Part shown: positions 1 through 11,325 of the stretch, piece after piece
How positions within the stretch are numbered: the first letter of the stretch is position 1
Layout of the letters: each line of letters starts with the position of its first letter
Source: Diphasiastrum complanatum
Taxonomy: Eukaryota > Streptophyta > Lycopodiopsida > Lycopodiales > Lycopodiaceae
Length of the DNA: 64,000 nucleotides
Direction of reading: 5' to 3'
Assembly (NCBI GenBank): GCA_029204225.1
Contig: CM055106.1
Location: 21,829,285 to 21,893,284 of the forward strand
The notes under the pieces: model-generated
What the model was told of the DNA's origin: nothing
The model's input: the letters and a program-made list of their open reading frames with translations, nothing else
Databases searched by the model: none
Translations under genes and position numbers: made by a program

Positions 1-1068
1 TGGACTGACAAAGTCAATCCCCCACTTCTCGAATGGTGCCAGCGGAAGGATTGCTGTCAACGGCCAATTCATTGATTTTGTAGGCTTACCAGATCTTTGG
101 CATGGATCACATGAACGAATAAAGTTTGATACATCCTTGAACATTGTTGGCCACCAATACTTGGCAGTCAATATCTTATTAACTGTGTTTTTCAAAGCAA
201 AATGTCCACCAGCATCTTCTGAGTGTAAGGCTGTAACGACCTTTTTAATGTCTTCGGATTCGAGACATCTTTGAAGCTGATGATCTGCACCAAACTTGTA
301 CAGAACATTGTTAATAATTGTATAAGGTGCTACCTTATATTGAAAAATTGTCTTTTGATCCAAATCATAACCATCCGGATATATTTGATCCTTGAGATAA
401 GTATTGATATCAGAATATAACGAATTTTTAGATGAAATCTCGAATAAATGTTCATCTGGAAAATCATCATTGATAGGATTTTCAATTTTTCCAATGCCGA
501 GTCGCGATAGATAATCAGCATTTGTATGATACTTTCTTTGACGAAGCTCTACTTGATGAGTGAATTCTTGCAGAAGTAGAACCCATCGAGCAATTCGTCC
601 TAATAGATCTGGTTTATTTACATTATGCTTAAGAGCATAATGATCCACATGAAAAATAAATGCATATCCCAGCAACTAATGTCGAAATTTTTTAATAGTG
701 AAAATCATGCCAAGTGCTTCCCTTTCTATAGCCGAATAATTTTTCTCTGATGCACTGAGCTGTCGACTCGCATAGTAGATGGGATGATCCTTCTTCTGGT
801 TGTCCTTCTGGCTTAGCCATATGCCAATAGCAAATGCAGAAACATCCACATAACTGTGAAATAAAATAGCCCAGTTGGGTGGTCTCAGAATAGGAGCATT
901 GGTCAACCTTTGCTTAAGATCTTCAAATGTTTTCTGCTGTTCATTCGTCCACAAGTATTCCACTTGTTTCTTCAGTGGATGTGTAAGAGAGGCAGCAATA
1001 GAAGCATGATTTTGAGTAAATTTCTTGTAATAGCCAACATGTCCTAAGAAAGCTCTTAGTTCACGCAA
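1..1068 (-). pseudogene. Gypsy RNase H and integrase zinc-binding domain
   Basis: This is the 3' part of pol. From 1068 leftward the reading gives the RT thumb/connection (LRAFLGHVGYYKKF), then RNase H with YVDVSAFAIG and HPIYYASRQLSASEKNYSAIEREAL, and HVDHYALK. Further on comes the integrase H-H-C-C module, with HSEDAGGH around 205-225 and CDPCQRSG around 85-110, ending in WPL...FEKWGIDFVSP at the edge. The frame is open from 1068 to position 1 except for one TAG at about 673-675. The RNase H frame differs from the RT frame at 1214-1855, so there is a frameshift between about 1070 and 1210. Confidence 0.9.
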
Positions 1069-1213
1069 ATTGGTTGGTATCAGGAGGTTCTTTATAAGCT
1101 CGACTTTATCTTGTCGACTTCTATTCCTCTGTTAAATATTCTGTGTCCGAGCAATATTCCTTCTTTCATACCAAAAAAAAACATTTCTCTGGATGAAGAG
1201 ATAAACAAGTATC

Positions 1214-1855
1214 TCAACACCGTTGCAATGTTAATTTCAGCTTCTGCAGGTGTGTCTTTATATCACTGTACACACAGAAATTATCAATAAATATTTCGAG
1301 AAAAGTTCTCAAGAAAGAAACAAAAATTAACATCATGATTTGTTGAAAAGTTGCTGGAGCATTACAAAGACCAAAGGGCATTTTGTTGTAGGCATAAGTG
1401 CCCCAATTCGTTGTGAATGTGGTCTTTGAGTGATCCTCCTTTCGCACTCCAACCTGATTATATCCAGAAAAGCCATCACAGAAATTGTAACGCTCTTGAC
1501 CAACAACCTGATCTAGGATGGAATCAGTAAAAGGCAAAGGATGATGGTCCTTCCTGGTGGCAGCATTGAGTTTTCGGAAATCCTGACATATTCGTATTTT
1601 GCCAATCTTCTTCTTCGGGACGACAACAATGGGTGAAACCCATTAACTACTTAAGACAGGATAGATTATACTTGTCTTAAGGTGTTTGTTAAGTTCGTCC
1701 TTGACCATTAGAGAGTATTTAGGATTGAGATGATATTGTCTTTGTCGAACAGGTACAACATCTTCCTTCAGATCAATTCGGTGCTCTCCGAATTCTACAG
1801 GGCGATTCTCCAAGTGACTTTGAAACATACACAAATCTGCCAAGTGCAAGTCCAA
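1214..1855 (-). pseudogene. Gypsy reverse transcriptase, catalytic motif altered
   Basis: Palm and finger motifs of Ty3/gypsy RT are readable: EHRIDLKEDVVPVRQRQY, VVPKKKIGKIRICQDFRKLN, FCDGFSGYNQV, TTFTTNWGTYAYNKMPFGLCNAPATFQ and LEIFIDNFCVYSD. One stop (near 1643) interrupts the frame before the PKK stretch. The motif that is normally (Y/F)xDD reads F-I-D-N, so the second catalytic aspartate is replaced by asparagine. This predicts a non-functional polymerase even without the stop. Confidence 0.9.
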
Positions 1856-3185
1856 TCAGTTCAGTTGAATCTGGTAAAATGATACCTTCTATCATACTGG
1901 CCTTGGTATGGCCATGGATTTCACGCATGGTTGACTCCATAGATGTTTTCTTGTCATCAACTTGGTTCTTGTTACCAAATTCGTGTTCAGATTCGTTACT
2001 CAAATTGTTAGACTCTTTCGAGTTTGTGTCTGCAACGTAAATTTCTTCATACAAAACATCCGCTCCAGCGTTGCAGGCATCGAAGAATTCTTCGTCATCA
2101 GCATTCTCATAACATTCAAAGTACTGCACTTCAATATCAGATTTATAGAAAAAAATATTCAAGGCATACAAAGATTCTTCTGATGTAAAACTGGTGTCAG
2201 ACAAAGGAGTTTCACCTTTATATTTGTCATGACTCTAGATTATGATTTGTTTTGTTGGCTTACCTTGGTTATTGGTCTCACTAGTCTAAAATCTTAGCTC
2301 TCTAGATTTCCAATGTACACTAGCATTTGATTGATAAAGCCAAGGTCGTCCAATCAGCACAGAATAGGATGACAAACTGAGTGGTTTGATAACAATGAAA
2401 TTCATGGTGAATGGCTTGGCTTGAATGTAGACAATGACATCCTTCAGCTCACCAACAGGTTTTCGTCGTGTCGAATCAGCTAACTTGATGTTTCGCTGTA
2501 TTGGTTGAATGTCAGTCATCCCCAGAGCATGAGCTGTGTCTTTTGTTATTATATTCACACTGGAACCAGAGTCAATTGGCACTTTTTTGATCAGACATCC
2601 TGAAATAGTAACATCAATTTCAGGTGCACCGAGATCACCTAAATCAATGGACAAAACAGCAGCATCTAGTAGAGAAATTTTCTTCTTCTTTTTAGGCACA
2701 GAAATGCCTTTCAGCTGTTTTTTGTAATAAGTGTTATCTGCCAATAGCTGTTCAAAAGTAATGTTTGGTCGAAGAGATCCGATATCAGTTACAATGTCAT
2801 ATTTTTTTGTCTTTGATTTTGAGGTTGGTTTATCAATAACAGCACTAGACAATTTCGTCTTCGCGATTACTTCGTCTTCTTCCTCGAAAGTGACCACCTT
2901 ATCTGCAGGAGCAGTCTTTAGTTTAGCATTGATGATTTCCTTTGCTTCTGCCAAGATATCTTTTGCAAATAGCTTCGCAGCATCACAGTCATTGTCAGGG
3001 TCATCCTTGAGATCTTCTTTAGTCGTGGATTTGTTTGTCATCTTGCTAGAAGATTGCGTCTTCGAGGATTTTCTGCGCTTTGTCAAAGATTTCTGATCAG
3101 GTTTTGAGGAGCTTTTGCTTCTCGTGGTGACTTTAAAAATCTTTTCCACATCACTTGGCCAGGATTGATCTTCAGTCTTTGCCAA
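1773..3185 (-). pseudogene. Gypsy aspartic protease and linker
   Basis: The retropepsin-like domain lies near 2290-2600. It has the active-site triad as PIDSGSSVNIITKDTA and the C-terminal signature SVLIGRPWLYQ, in which ILGRPWL is usual. It is preceded by a Lys/Ser-rich linker (KSSSKPDQKSLTKRRKS). After stops near 2286, the same frame continues as an acidic stretch (2204-1773) leading to RT. D-S-G instead of the common D-T/S-G is compatible with activity. The retained shared frame with gag supports one gag-pro polyprotein with point stops. Confidence 0.85.
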
Positions 3186-3209
3186 TTTTTCTTCAATAAT
3201 GTCAATTCT

Positions 3210-4676
3210 CTATACAACAACATCTGTCGTAGCTTTTGCTTTCGTGTCTGCAGCAGCTGGTATTGCTACATACTGATATTTGGGTCGTGGCTTCTGCAGC
3301 TGAGGGCAGTCAGGATACTTGTGACCAGGTTCTCTACAATTTGAGCATAATGGTACGTAACCAATTGGCTTTCGTGGTTGAGGACAGTCAGGAGAAAAAT
3401 GTCCCGGCTCTCCACAATTGTAGCAATTGCCCGAAACTGGTTTATTCGAGGTTTGAGACTTCGCTGGTCCAACAAATTTAGGAGGATTATGTTTTCTTGG
3501 TGCAAATTTGGGTCTGTCCTGCTGGGCTGATGCTGCAGTACCCTGTACATAGTTAGTACTCGCATCATTCTGAAAAATAAAAAGTACCTTCTGGGTAGGA
3601 TCTTCAATGTATTTGACATTAACAGTGGTGCAGTCTTTCTTGGTGTGTCCAGATGTTCCACATTTTATACACCACATTCCTGAGTTAGAAGAAGACGTCT
3701 TTGGTCTTTTATCTGCACCTTCTGAGATCTGCACTTTCAGGTCATTAAGTTTTTTATTAAGGTCAGCCGTATTACTTTTCCAAAGCTTTTCCACTTTGGA
3801 AGTTGACGACTTATCCTCGACAACTTTCGTGTCATCCTTTCGTTTAGTTCGTGGTTTATCCTTTTTCTCTCCTTTGTCAGCATCTGATTTCGATGAATCG
3901 CTACTTTCAAATTCCGAGCTTGAAGAACTACTACTAGAATCAAAATTTGAATCATCATCGCTGTCACTGAAATCAGTCTTAGACTTTCGAGATTTCTTCG
4001 TTGATTGCCGCTTTCGCGCTAATTTCGAAGTCTCAAAATTTTCTGCACTAGCTATAACAGCTGCTAAGGAGTTCATGTCTCCTTGTCTGCAGTATCGATC
4101 AATCTTTGGTGGTAGACCAGCCAAAAACTATTCGATTTGCATATCCACGGGATATACACCGGTTAGTTTTCCTATGAGGTTTTTAACCTTACGTGTATAT
4201 TTGCGAAGAGATTTTTTACTCTTCTTCTGAACATTGTTCAGTCATCCAAGAATTCTAGATTTGTAACCTATCCCTCTGAACTGGTTCAGAAACGCATCTT
4301 TCAACAGGTACCAGGTTCCTACATGGCCTGGTTCTACCTGGCTGTACCAAATATGCGCCTGCTTTCTTAGCAAACCAGGGAAAATTTGTAGTTTGTCTAC
4401 GTTAGTTCCCTCGTTATTCGCATTGGCTATTGACTCAAATTGTGAGACATAGCTATCTGTATCATCGGAGCTGGTCCCTTTAAAATAATCATATTTAATT
4501 TTAGAGATAGAAGTGAAGCGTGCATCAGGACCCTCCATAATGAAGCTAATTAGGAGTTCAAGTAATTGAGCAGTGATTTTGTCTAGATTTCTACAACTAG
4601 TACTTTCACTATGTCTTCGTAAAGACTCCTCTCTAAGCTTCCAATATCTTTCTAATCTCGATTCTCTATCTGACAT
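3210..4676 (-). pseudogene. Gypsy gag with three CCHC zinc knuckles
   Basis: The N-terminal part (4676-4242) has the retrotransposon-gag pattern, with YFKGTSSDDTDSYVSQFESIA and a WY...VGTWYLLKDAFLNQF stretch. The C-terminal part (4124-3210) has a Ser/Asp/Lys-rich region, then three knuckles of the form CX2CX4HX4C: CIKCGTSGHTKKDC, CYNCGEPGHFSPDC and CSNCREPGHKYPDC. Both parts and the downstream protease share one frame, with stops at about 4242, 4127 and 3210. Start chosen: MSDRESRLERYW at 4676, which lies about 55 nt after the PBS. Confidence 0.9.
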
Positions 4677-4730
4677 ATATTAGAGATGGCAATGGATATG
4701 TCAAATTTCTTATAACTTTCCTAAACTATC

Positions 4731-4747
4731 CTTGGCAATGGCGCCAA
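4731..4747 (-). promoter_or_regulatory. Gypsy primer-binding site
   Basis: On the minus strand the sequence reads TTGGCGCCATTGCC. It resembles the TGGCGCCGTTGCC primer-binding site used by several plant gypsy families, and lies between the putative LTR end and gag. One base differs from that commonly seen form. Confidence 0.65.
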
Positions 4748-4751
4748 AACT

Positions 4752-5445
4752 TGGTATATGTCGTGCTATACCAACATGGTTAATATAGATTTTGTAGTGA
4801 AAAGTATCGTTCCCACAAAGGACAATGTTAAAAAGTTATGTTTTTGGTGTAATTATGACAAGTGGTTTCGAATGTTATTCTGGTTGTCGATAAACATTAA
4901 AAAGAAACCAGTATTACTTATATTTGGAATGGGTAATGTTAATTCATGAAATGCGTTAGAGATTGTCAGTAGACTCAAGATCACTCACACTCAGCAGTGC
5001 GGAGAACAGAGATAAGGGAGAATAACTCACAGACTCTATTCACTTCTTCAATCTCTTACATAAGCATAAACTCTTCTCTCTCGATGATCGAGACTGAAGT
5101 GTGAGATCAATATATGTTGTACGGGACGAACAAACACACCTCTTAGACAATAGGTGTGTCGCTCCCGCGAAAGGGTCTAGTTAAGAGTTAAACTGAAAAT
5201 ATCTATACCATAAGAGGTATACTTAACTATGAGTTAAAGTTACTCTAGTTTAACATGTCTTTTCATAACTAATTGTTTCGTATGGACGACCTAGTTAAGT
5301 CTTATCCAAGGCAATGTCTTTTCTTATTAAAGGTCTAGTCCTTAATTCAGAAGGCAAGTACTTAGGAGATATATTCTTGAAAAATGACTTAGGCCTCTTC
5401 ATGATTCATACTTAACCAGCTCATATCTTCATTTTCAATTATATC
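4752..5445 (-). mobile_element. Probable 5' LTR of the gypsy element, outer end undefined
   Basis: The LTR should start right of the PBS. The boundary is likely at 4752, where plus-strand TGGTATA (minus TATACCA) abuts the PBS. A short inverted pair TGGTATA...TATACCA marks this edge. No coding sequence is seen until the copia fragment at 5446. The far end of the LTR cannot be fixed without a second copy, so part of this stretch may belong to the neighbouring copia element. Confidence 0.45.
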
Positions 5446-6868
5446 ATGCCATATTTATGTTGGTATTCAATTTTTGACATTTGCGTGGCATCACAAGGAT
5501 TCACTCAGATCCTGAATGTCGACTACAGCAGGACTTTCAGTCCACTAATCAAACATTCATCGATCCAAATGCTCCTGTCTTATGGTGCAGCTGCCGCCTT
5601 TGAAGTACATCAACTTGATGTACAAACAGCTTATCTGAATGGAGTTATACAAGAAGACATCTACATGATCCAGCCTGAAGGATACATTCTGGAAGGTATG
5701 AAGAATCATGTCTGTAAACTCCACAAAGTACTATATGGCTTTAAACAGTCTGCCAGAGCTTGGTTTCAGAGAATCAACTCATTCCTTATCAAACAAGGAT
5801 TTAAACCAAGCACTACTGATTGCAACGTCTATTTCAAGTTAGTGCAGCAGTCCTTCATTATCATCACTTTATATGTCGATGATACGTTGCTCTTTGGCAA
5901 CAATATTGATATGGTCAAGGATTCGAAGTAGATGCTATTTTCAGAATTCGACATGATTGATCTGGACGAAGCTCACTTTTGTTTAGACATTCAAATCCAT
6001 AGAGACAAAGCGAAATGACTGATTTACATCACTCAACAAATGTATTTTCACAATGTTCTTAACAAATACAACCTAATGAATTGTAAATTAGCTCACTCAC
6101 CAATGGATCCAGGCCTATATCTATCAAAGGACCAATGTCCCCAGACCAAGCAGGAAGAGGAGCAAATGAGAGAGTATTTGTATCAATCGATACTTGGATC
6201 TCTCATGTTCGCAATGGTCTGTACAAGACCAAATATCACTTTTCCAGTAATCTCACTCAGCCAATATATGGCTAATCCTGGCATTACCCATTGGAAGGCT
6301 CTCATAAGAGTCATGAGATATATTCCAGCTACCATGGAACAGTGCATCTGCTATGGAGATGTCAGCAACGACAATCTTCATTAGCTCAATAGTTATTCTG
6401 ATGAAATATAGGGAGGAGATGTAGACAATCATAAGTCCACATAAGATTTACATTCTTCTTCACCGATGTTCCTATCTCATGGAACAGTCATAAGCAAACC
6501 TCTATCGCACTTTCTTCTACAGGAGCAAAATACATTGCTGTTTTTCAATCTATTAAGAAATCATTTTGGTTGAGAAATTTATTGTCAGACGTAATCTGTA
6601 TCACTACAGCCCTACAATTTTATTTTGTGATAATCAGAGTGCTACTGCCTTATCGGCCAACCCTAGATTTCACTCTAGGAGTAAGCACATTGAAATCAGA
6701 TATCACTATATCAGGGAAAAGGTTCTCAACAAAGAGGTGAGCTTAATGTACTACAGAACGCAGGACATGGTTGCCAATATTTTCACAAAAGCATTAAGTG
6801 TTAATGCACATAATAAATTTTGTGCATTGTTTAGTCTGAAGATCAATGCATTCACAGATCTAGATTAA
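5446..6868 (+). pseudogene. Ty1/copia reverse transcriptase and RNase H, 5'-truncated
   Basis: RT (5446-5931) contains VDYSRTFSPLIKHSSI, HQLDVQTAYLNGVIQEDIYM, VCKLHKVLYGFKQSARAWF and the catalytic LYVDDTLLFG. It begins mid-domain, so gag, protease, integrase and the RT N-terminus are missing. RNase H follows at 6040-6868, with YQSILGSLMFAMVCTRPNITF, FCDNQSATALSANPRFHSRSKHIEIRYHYIR (split here over several codons) and FTKALS. Stops at 5931, around 6016 and at 6384 and a frame change break the frame. The stop at 6866-6868 sits directly on the polypurine tract. Confidence 0.92.
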
Positions 6869-6875
6869 GGGGGGT
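6867..6875 (+). other. Polypurine tract of the copia element
   Basis: AAGGGGGG directly after the RNase H stop and directly before the LTR start TGTTGGATT. This is the expected site of plus-strand priming. Confidence 0.8.
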
Positions 6876-7560
6876 TGTTGGATTTATTTCTTCTACTCTC
6901 CTAAATCTCATTTTGGTCTGCCTCCATTCATGCTGCATATTTACTCGCGTTGTCGCGCAGTTTGCATATTTACATGTAAATTCTCACAGATGAAGAAAAG
7001 GCAAAAGAATCGCGACACTGTGTTTTTACACGTGTTTTGGTGACAAGCAAAAAAGGCAACACTGTCTTACAAAATGTCGAAGGTGTCCCAAAAAGCAAAG
7101 GCACCATGTAAATCACATCCCATGGCATTTCGTCAGAGTGACGCATTTTTCACATCTTCACCAACGATCATTTCAATGAAGGCTGACGTTGCACCCTTTT
7201 CACGCTCACCCATGCAACTGCTCTAACAGACTTGACAACGACTGTAGCCACCAACGGTCTCCTACAAACAACACATCCACTTTGCACTTTCTTCATCTGC
7301 ACACCTGTAATATTGTGTATATATATTGAATACCATTTGCATATCCGGGTTGACGATTGAGAGATTGTTGATCAAGAGATTGAAAATAAAGTGTGTGTAA
7401 ATTTAGGATCAAAAGTTTTATCAAAGATAAACGAAGTAGATGTCTTGTGCATTGATTCTTTATTGTCAGTAATAGGTTTCATTCCTTTACAGATTGAATT
7501 AGCTTTGTAGAGCACACGGTTTCGTCCGCTATTGTCTTGTGCTCTACCACATCATTGACA
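6876..7560 (+). mobile_element. 3' LTR of the copia element
   Basis: It begins TGTTGGATTT right after the PPT. A TATA-like stretch GTATATATATTGAATACC lies near 7316-7333 and is followed by a T-rich, AAAATAAAG-containing segment typical of R/U5. The right end is uncertain; TTGACA at about 7560 is a plausible ...CA terminus. No second LTR copy is present for comparison. Confidence 0.7.
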
Positions 7561-7993
7561 TATATATTTGATGTACTTAATTTGATAACAACCATTTGTT
7601 TTGCATTCAGATATGTGTCAATATTGCTATGCTTATTCTTCATTCTGTCTGACTTCCTAGTTGCTCAATTTGGTAATCTAGTTTTAGATGACTAATATTT
7701 AGTCTTGTCTTTTGTGAATCATTTGCGACTGATTATCAGTCAAGCTTAGTCTCTCTCTTTGCGAATCATTCGTGACAAATAATTTGTCTAGTTGATTGCG
7801 ACAAATTATTCTTCTGATGTCCTATTAACGTTTGGCTACGTAATCAGAACGACCATGATTTCTATCACTAACGCCATGTTCGTTTTGATAGACATAGTCA
7901 TGCTTAGGGAAAGAGTCTTATAGCTCATTCCGCTGTGCATGAACATTTTTTGTTCGAGTTTCGCTTCTCGTTCGTGTTCGTTCTCTTTTCGAG
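7561..7993. other. No gene recognised
   Basis: A moderately AT-rich stretch with no convincing ORF, TIR or repeat. Short direct similarities (GCGAATCATT, GCGACTGATT, GCGACAAATT) are scattered at 7727-7800 but form no clear array. Confidence 0.4.
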
Positions 7994-8230
7994 CTATTCT
8001 CGTTTCTTACAGACGACTGACCCTCTTAATCCCCTCTTTCTACCAGCATTTGGTCTCTTATTATACCTCGTTTGATCATGTTGTATTGCTGGTCTCTCCT
8101 CCAAACCTATAACAATATCCAAAACATCATTCATCTGAAGAAGTGATTCCATCCTCACTTTCCACAATGAATAGTTACTTGAGGTAAGCCTATCATTGGC
8201 TTCCAACGTCACTCCACTTGATGTTGCCAT
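7994..8230 (-). pseudogene. Copia gag N-terminus, truncated
   Basis: The start MATSSGVTLEANDRL at 8230 is followed by SSNYSLWKVRMESLLQMNDV, the typical N-terminus of copia gag (x-L-x-x-x-N-Y-x-x-W). After about 60 codons the frame loses similarity and the element breaks off. The same family is seen at 60.6-60.9 kb on the minus strand, where the equivalent start is MASNGGIMLETNDRL. Confidence 0.8.
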
Positions 8231-9058
8231 GTAGCAATGACCTAATATTCTCTTTCAACCTATTTCAATGCACAAAGCACTCCTTTGAACAACAACAAAT
8301 ATTTTTAAAGAGAAATCACAAATATTTGAAACTACTCAATTCTCTTCTAGCACTTATAGCAGGCAAATCAACACATAGAATCATAAAATCTTGATTGACC
8401 TATGATTTATTCTCAATCTAATGACTCTTGCCACTTCCTAAGATTGAAACACACTCAAATAAAATCCAGAAATTTCACTATCTAAATATCCAATCAAAAT
8501 TAGGGTTTTGACAAAATCACAAAAAGTTGAACATTTCAAGATCTACATGCAAATGCTGAAAATTTGATATGCAATCTATTAGCCAAATCGGCCAAATCTA
8601 TAATGTGAATTCAAAAATCAAAATTGATCAAGTTTATAAACCTATATAGGATTTTGATCTACAAATGATCCAACCTACAAATGCAAAAAACTCGATTTTG
8701 GTGTAGAATCCAATCTAGCATGCTCTAGCCTTGATATCTTCACCAAATCTTACAAAACAAACTACTCCACCAATCTTGCCAATGTAGGAAAATCAGCATC
8801 TACACACAAAACATAAAGTATTATTGATCTCCGTACAAAAATAGCAAGCTACTATATTTCACACGTGTGAACCTAAAAATAACAAATATAGATCATTATA
8901 CACATAGAATTGCAAGTTATCATAGTGCACCAATGGATAGTAGAACCCAAGAGAATCATGTATAAGCATGAAATGAGATAGAGAAGACAGAATATCTGCT
9001 TCTCCATGAGTTACATCCTTTTATAACAGGTCCAAACCTCCAACAACTTGCTTACCTT
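8231..9058 (-). mobile_element. Copia leader and LTR-derived sequence
   Basis: On the minus strand a TATA box (TTATAAAAGG, 9017-9026) is followed by sequence shared with the LTR at 20.3-20.9 kb: ATTTCATGCTTATAC, CCATTGGTGCACTATG, and a 14-bp palindrome TTCACACGTGTGAA at 8858-8871. The gag start at 8230 follows after about 600 nt of leader. No tRNA-Met PBS was found, so the LTR/leader boundary is unclear. The integrase fragment to the right joins this LTR directly, which implies loss of an RT/RNase H segment. Confidence 0.6.
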
Positions 9059-9830
9059 TCTCATCATATGTGGGCCTTGAAGGCATTTGCCTTTCCCTTT
9101 ATGTTCTCCTTGGCTTTTGACTTGATGATGGTCCATCATCATCATCACCAACAAATATATCTTTCCTTGAAGATGGATCCTCCTTTGTCCTATCATCAAG
9201 ACTTATATTGACATAGCAAGTACATTTAAAAGTTTTAAGAAAGTTGACACTCAGCCTCCTCTTGAATAGCATCTCAAAAGGTGTCCTTCCATCCAATATA
9301 GCACTTGGCCACCTATTGCATAGAAAGTTAGCACACAACAAAGCTTTATGCCAAAATGGTTTTGGAAGATTAGCACCTAACCTCATGGCTTTGGCACTTT
9401 CACATAAAGTCCTATTCTTCCTCTTGGCCACTTCATTTTTTTGTGGTGTTCTTGGAGTTGTGTACTCTCTCTTGATTGGCCTCTCATCACAAAAATCCTT
9501 GAACTTGGTAGATATGTACTCTCCACCATGTCACTCCTTAAGCACTTGATCCTTGTGAAAAATTGGTTCTCTTTTGGATTCTTGAGCTTAACAAAGAAAT
9601 CATACACTTCATATTTGTTCGTTAGTAGATAGATCCAATAAAATCTACTAAATTCATCAATGAAAGTTACATACATCTTAGCTCCACTATTGCTAATTAT
9701 AGTAATTCCATGAATATCCGAATGTACAACTTGAAAAGGCTTTGTAGATCTAGATGTAGATCTAGCATAAGGTAGTCTATTTGACTTTGATAATTTGCTA
9801 TTGACTCCACCTAGCCATGATAAATTTATT
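9059..9830 (-). pseudogene. Copia integrase fragment with internal deletion
   Basis: From 9830 leftward: STSRSTKPFQVVHSDIHG, then MYVTFIDEFSRFYWIYLL (DDE core), KCLRSD, KNRTLCESAKAMRLGANLPKPFW, FEMLFKRRLSVNFLKTF and DDRTKEDPSSRKDIFVG, followed immediately by DDDDGPSSSQKPRRT. The frame shifts once around 9400-9430. The copy at 63.2-64.0 kb shows about 60 additional codons between IFVG and GDDDGPSSSQ, so this copy carries an in-frame deletion. Confidence 0.88.
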
Positions 9831-10998
9831 TTTCCTCAATAATGTGAGCAAGTACGTAAGTGTGTTCAATAGCAACACAAGTAGTCATGATCAATGTGCC
9901 CTTTTGTGTCAATTATGAATTGATATAATTTGATGAAGTTAAGCAATTTTAATATAGATAATAATACTAAATAGTTTCTATGCTTATTATTGTAGATGAT
10001 CTTTCATGCCAAACAATCCAATATCATATGGTGGTATGTGATTCAAGTTTCTCCTTGTCATAAAAGATTTTTTGAGGATGGATATGTTGTGGAGGACATG
10101 CAACCAACTTATGTACTACCAGATGAAGACGTAGATGGAGATATACGTCAATGGATCTACCAAAGACTGACTTACATGGGACTCATTCTTTTTATGATCA
10201 TGATACCGATAAAAGAGATGTCAACAATGTTATTGATCATGATGCATCATCATCGAATGATTCGACATCACACGAAACATGACGTCTTGCTTGATCATTT
10301 ATTACATTGTCACAAAGGCCAATTGGGTATTTGTCCCATGGCACCAATGTAACTCAAAGTTAAGTTAGTCTATGTGGCCTACTTGTCTCAGTGTCTTTTT
10401 GTAAGTGACCCCCACTCCAAGTATATATAGGAGTTGAAGAGTCCATTTTGAGAAGAGTCTCATTTACAATACATGCTTATCTTTTCTCTTTGAGTATTCT
10501 CCCTTATGTATTTTCATGTACTGTGTTACTTCACATTGTATTGTACACTATTTGACCTTGCAACAAGTTAAGTTAATTTAGGCACTCCATTCTCTAGTAG
10601 TTTAAGCCTTAGAGGAGGAGATTTAGTTTAGGGTTTTATCATTGTGGGTTTAAGTTAATCTAGGCCCTTCATTCTCTAGTAGGTTAAGCCTTAGAGAAGG
10701 AGGCTTGGTTTAGGGTTTTTATCATTGTTGTAGTTAGAAAACAAGAGAAAAAGAGAAAGGGAGTGGATCTTACCCTCAATAATACTCACCCTATGCTTGC
10801 ATTGCCTTCTTAGCATCCATATTCATGCTAGTAGGAAGAAGCCTTAGTATTGACTAGATGGGAGACAACCATAGTCCTGCTAAAAGGAGCCTTAGCTAGT
10901 TGGATGGTAAAGATACAACACATATCTTATATCACTTGGACTCAATCTAAGTGCATATGATCCATCTTTGTATATAAAGTTTGTAAATAGCATGTCTT
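9831..10998. other. Unassigned stretch, LTR-like in its right half
   Basis: A 118-codon ORF at 9996-10352 has no recognisable domain; one frame reads DHDASSSNDS, resembling the acidic linker after copia integrase, but this is weak. The part 10390-10800 has a TATA-like TATATATAGGAG (about 10421-10432) and a T-rich downstream segment like a copia LTR, and it contains the tandem duplication listed separately. No boundaries could be set. Confidence 0.35.
10567..10735 (+). repeat. Tandem duplication, unit about 83 bp
   Basis: Two adjacent copies contain TTAAGTTAATYTAGGC, CATTCTCTAGTAG, TTTAAGCCTTAGAG (GTTAAGCCTTAGAG in copy 2) and TTAGGGTTTT. The copies differ at several positions, so the duplication is not recent. 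It lies in the LTR-like segment. Confidence 0.8.
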
Positions 10999-11325
10999 GT
11001 GATTCTCATCGGTTATGTAGATGATATCATCTTGAGTGGAAGTTGCATGAAACTTGTTGATGAGACAAAAAGTGCATTAGGTAGTGAATTTAAAATGCAA
11101 GATCTAGGTGAGCTTCACTACATCTTAGGCCTAGAAGTAGATCTTTGTCAAGATCAAGCATTTATTAGTCAATCTAGATATGCATAAAAATCTTTCTATG
11201 CTTAAAAATTTTCATATGAAAATTTGCAAAAGCATTAATACTCTTAAGGAGCATGTTGTAAAAGATCCTATAAAAGGGATGAAAGATCCTTTGAGGACAT
11301 CACCCTTTATATGAGTCTTACTGGC
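10999..11325 (+). pseudogene. Copia RT fragment interrupted by an LTR
   Basis: The ORF starting at 10999 carries the catalytic GYVDDIILSG, then KSALGSEFKMQDLGELHYILGLEV and FISQSRYA. After a frame break the reading continues to DERSFEDITLYMSLTG, where the LTR at 11326 begins. The homologous element at 54.9-56.3 kb has the same motif followed by SLIWLTITRPDLSY. The continuation of this host copy is not seen downstream within the window. Confidence 0.85.

Larger units (their letters stand above)
1..4750 (-). mobile_element. Ty3/gypsy LTR retrotransposon, partial (5' part and most of pol)
   Basis: Read on the minus strand, the order is PBS, gag with three zinc knuckles, aspartic protease, reverse transcriptase, RNase H and the integrase zinc-binding module, cut by the left window edge. 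RT before integrase is the Ty3/gypsy order. Gag, protease and the linker to 1773 share one frame, broken only by a few stop codons, so decay is moderate. Integrase core, C-terminus, PPT and 3' LTR would lie left of the window. The clade was not determined. Confidence 0.93.

Noticed and set aside
2536-4230. Plus-strand ORFs of 63-207 codons opposite the gypsy gag/protease
   Set aside because: They are antisense shadows of the minus-strand gag and protease frames, with no domain of their own.
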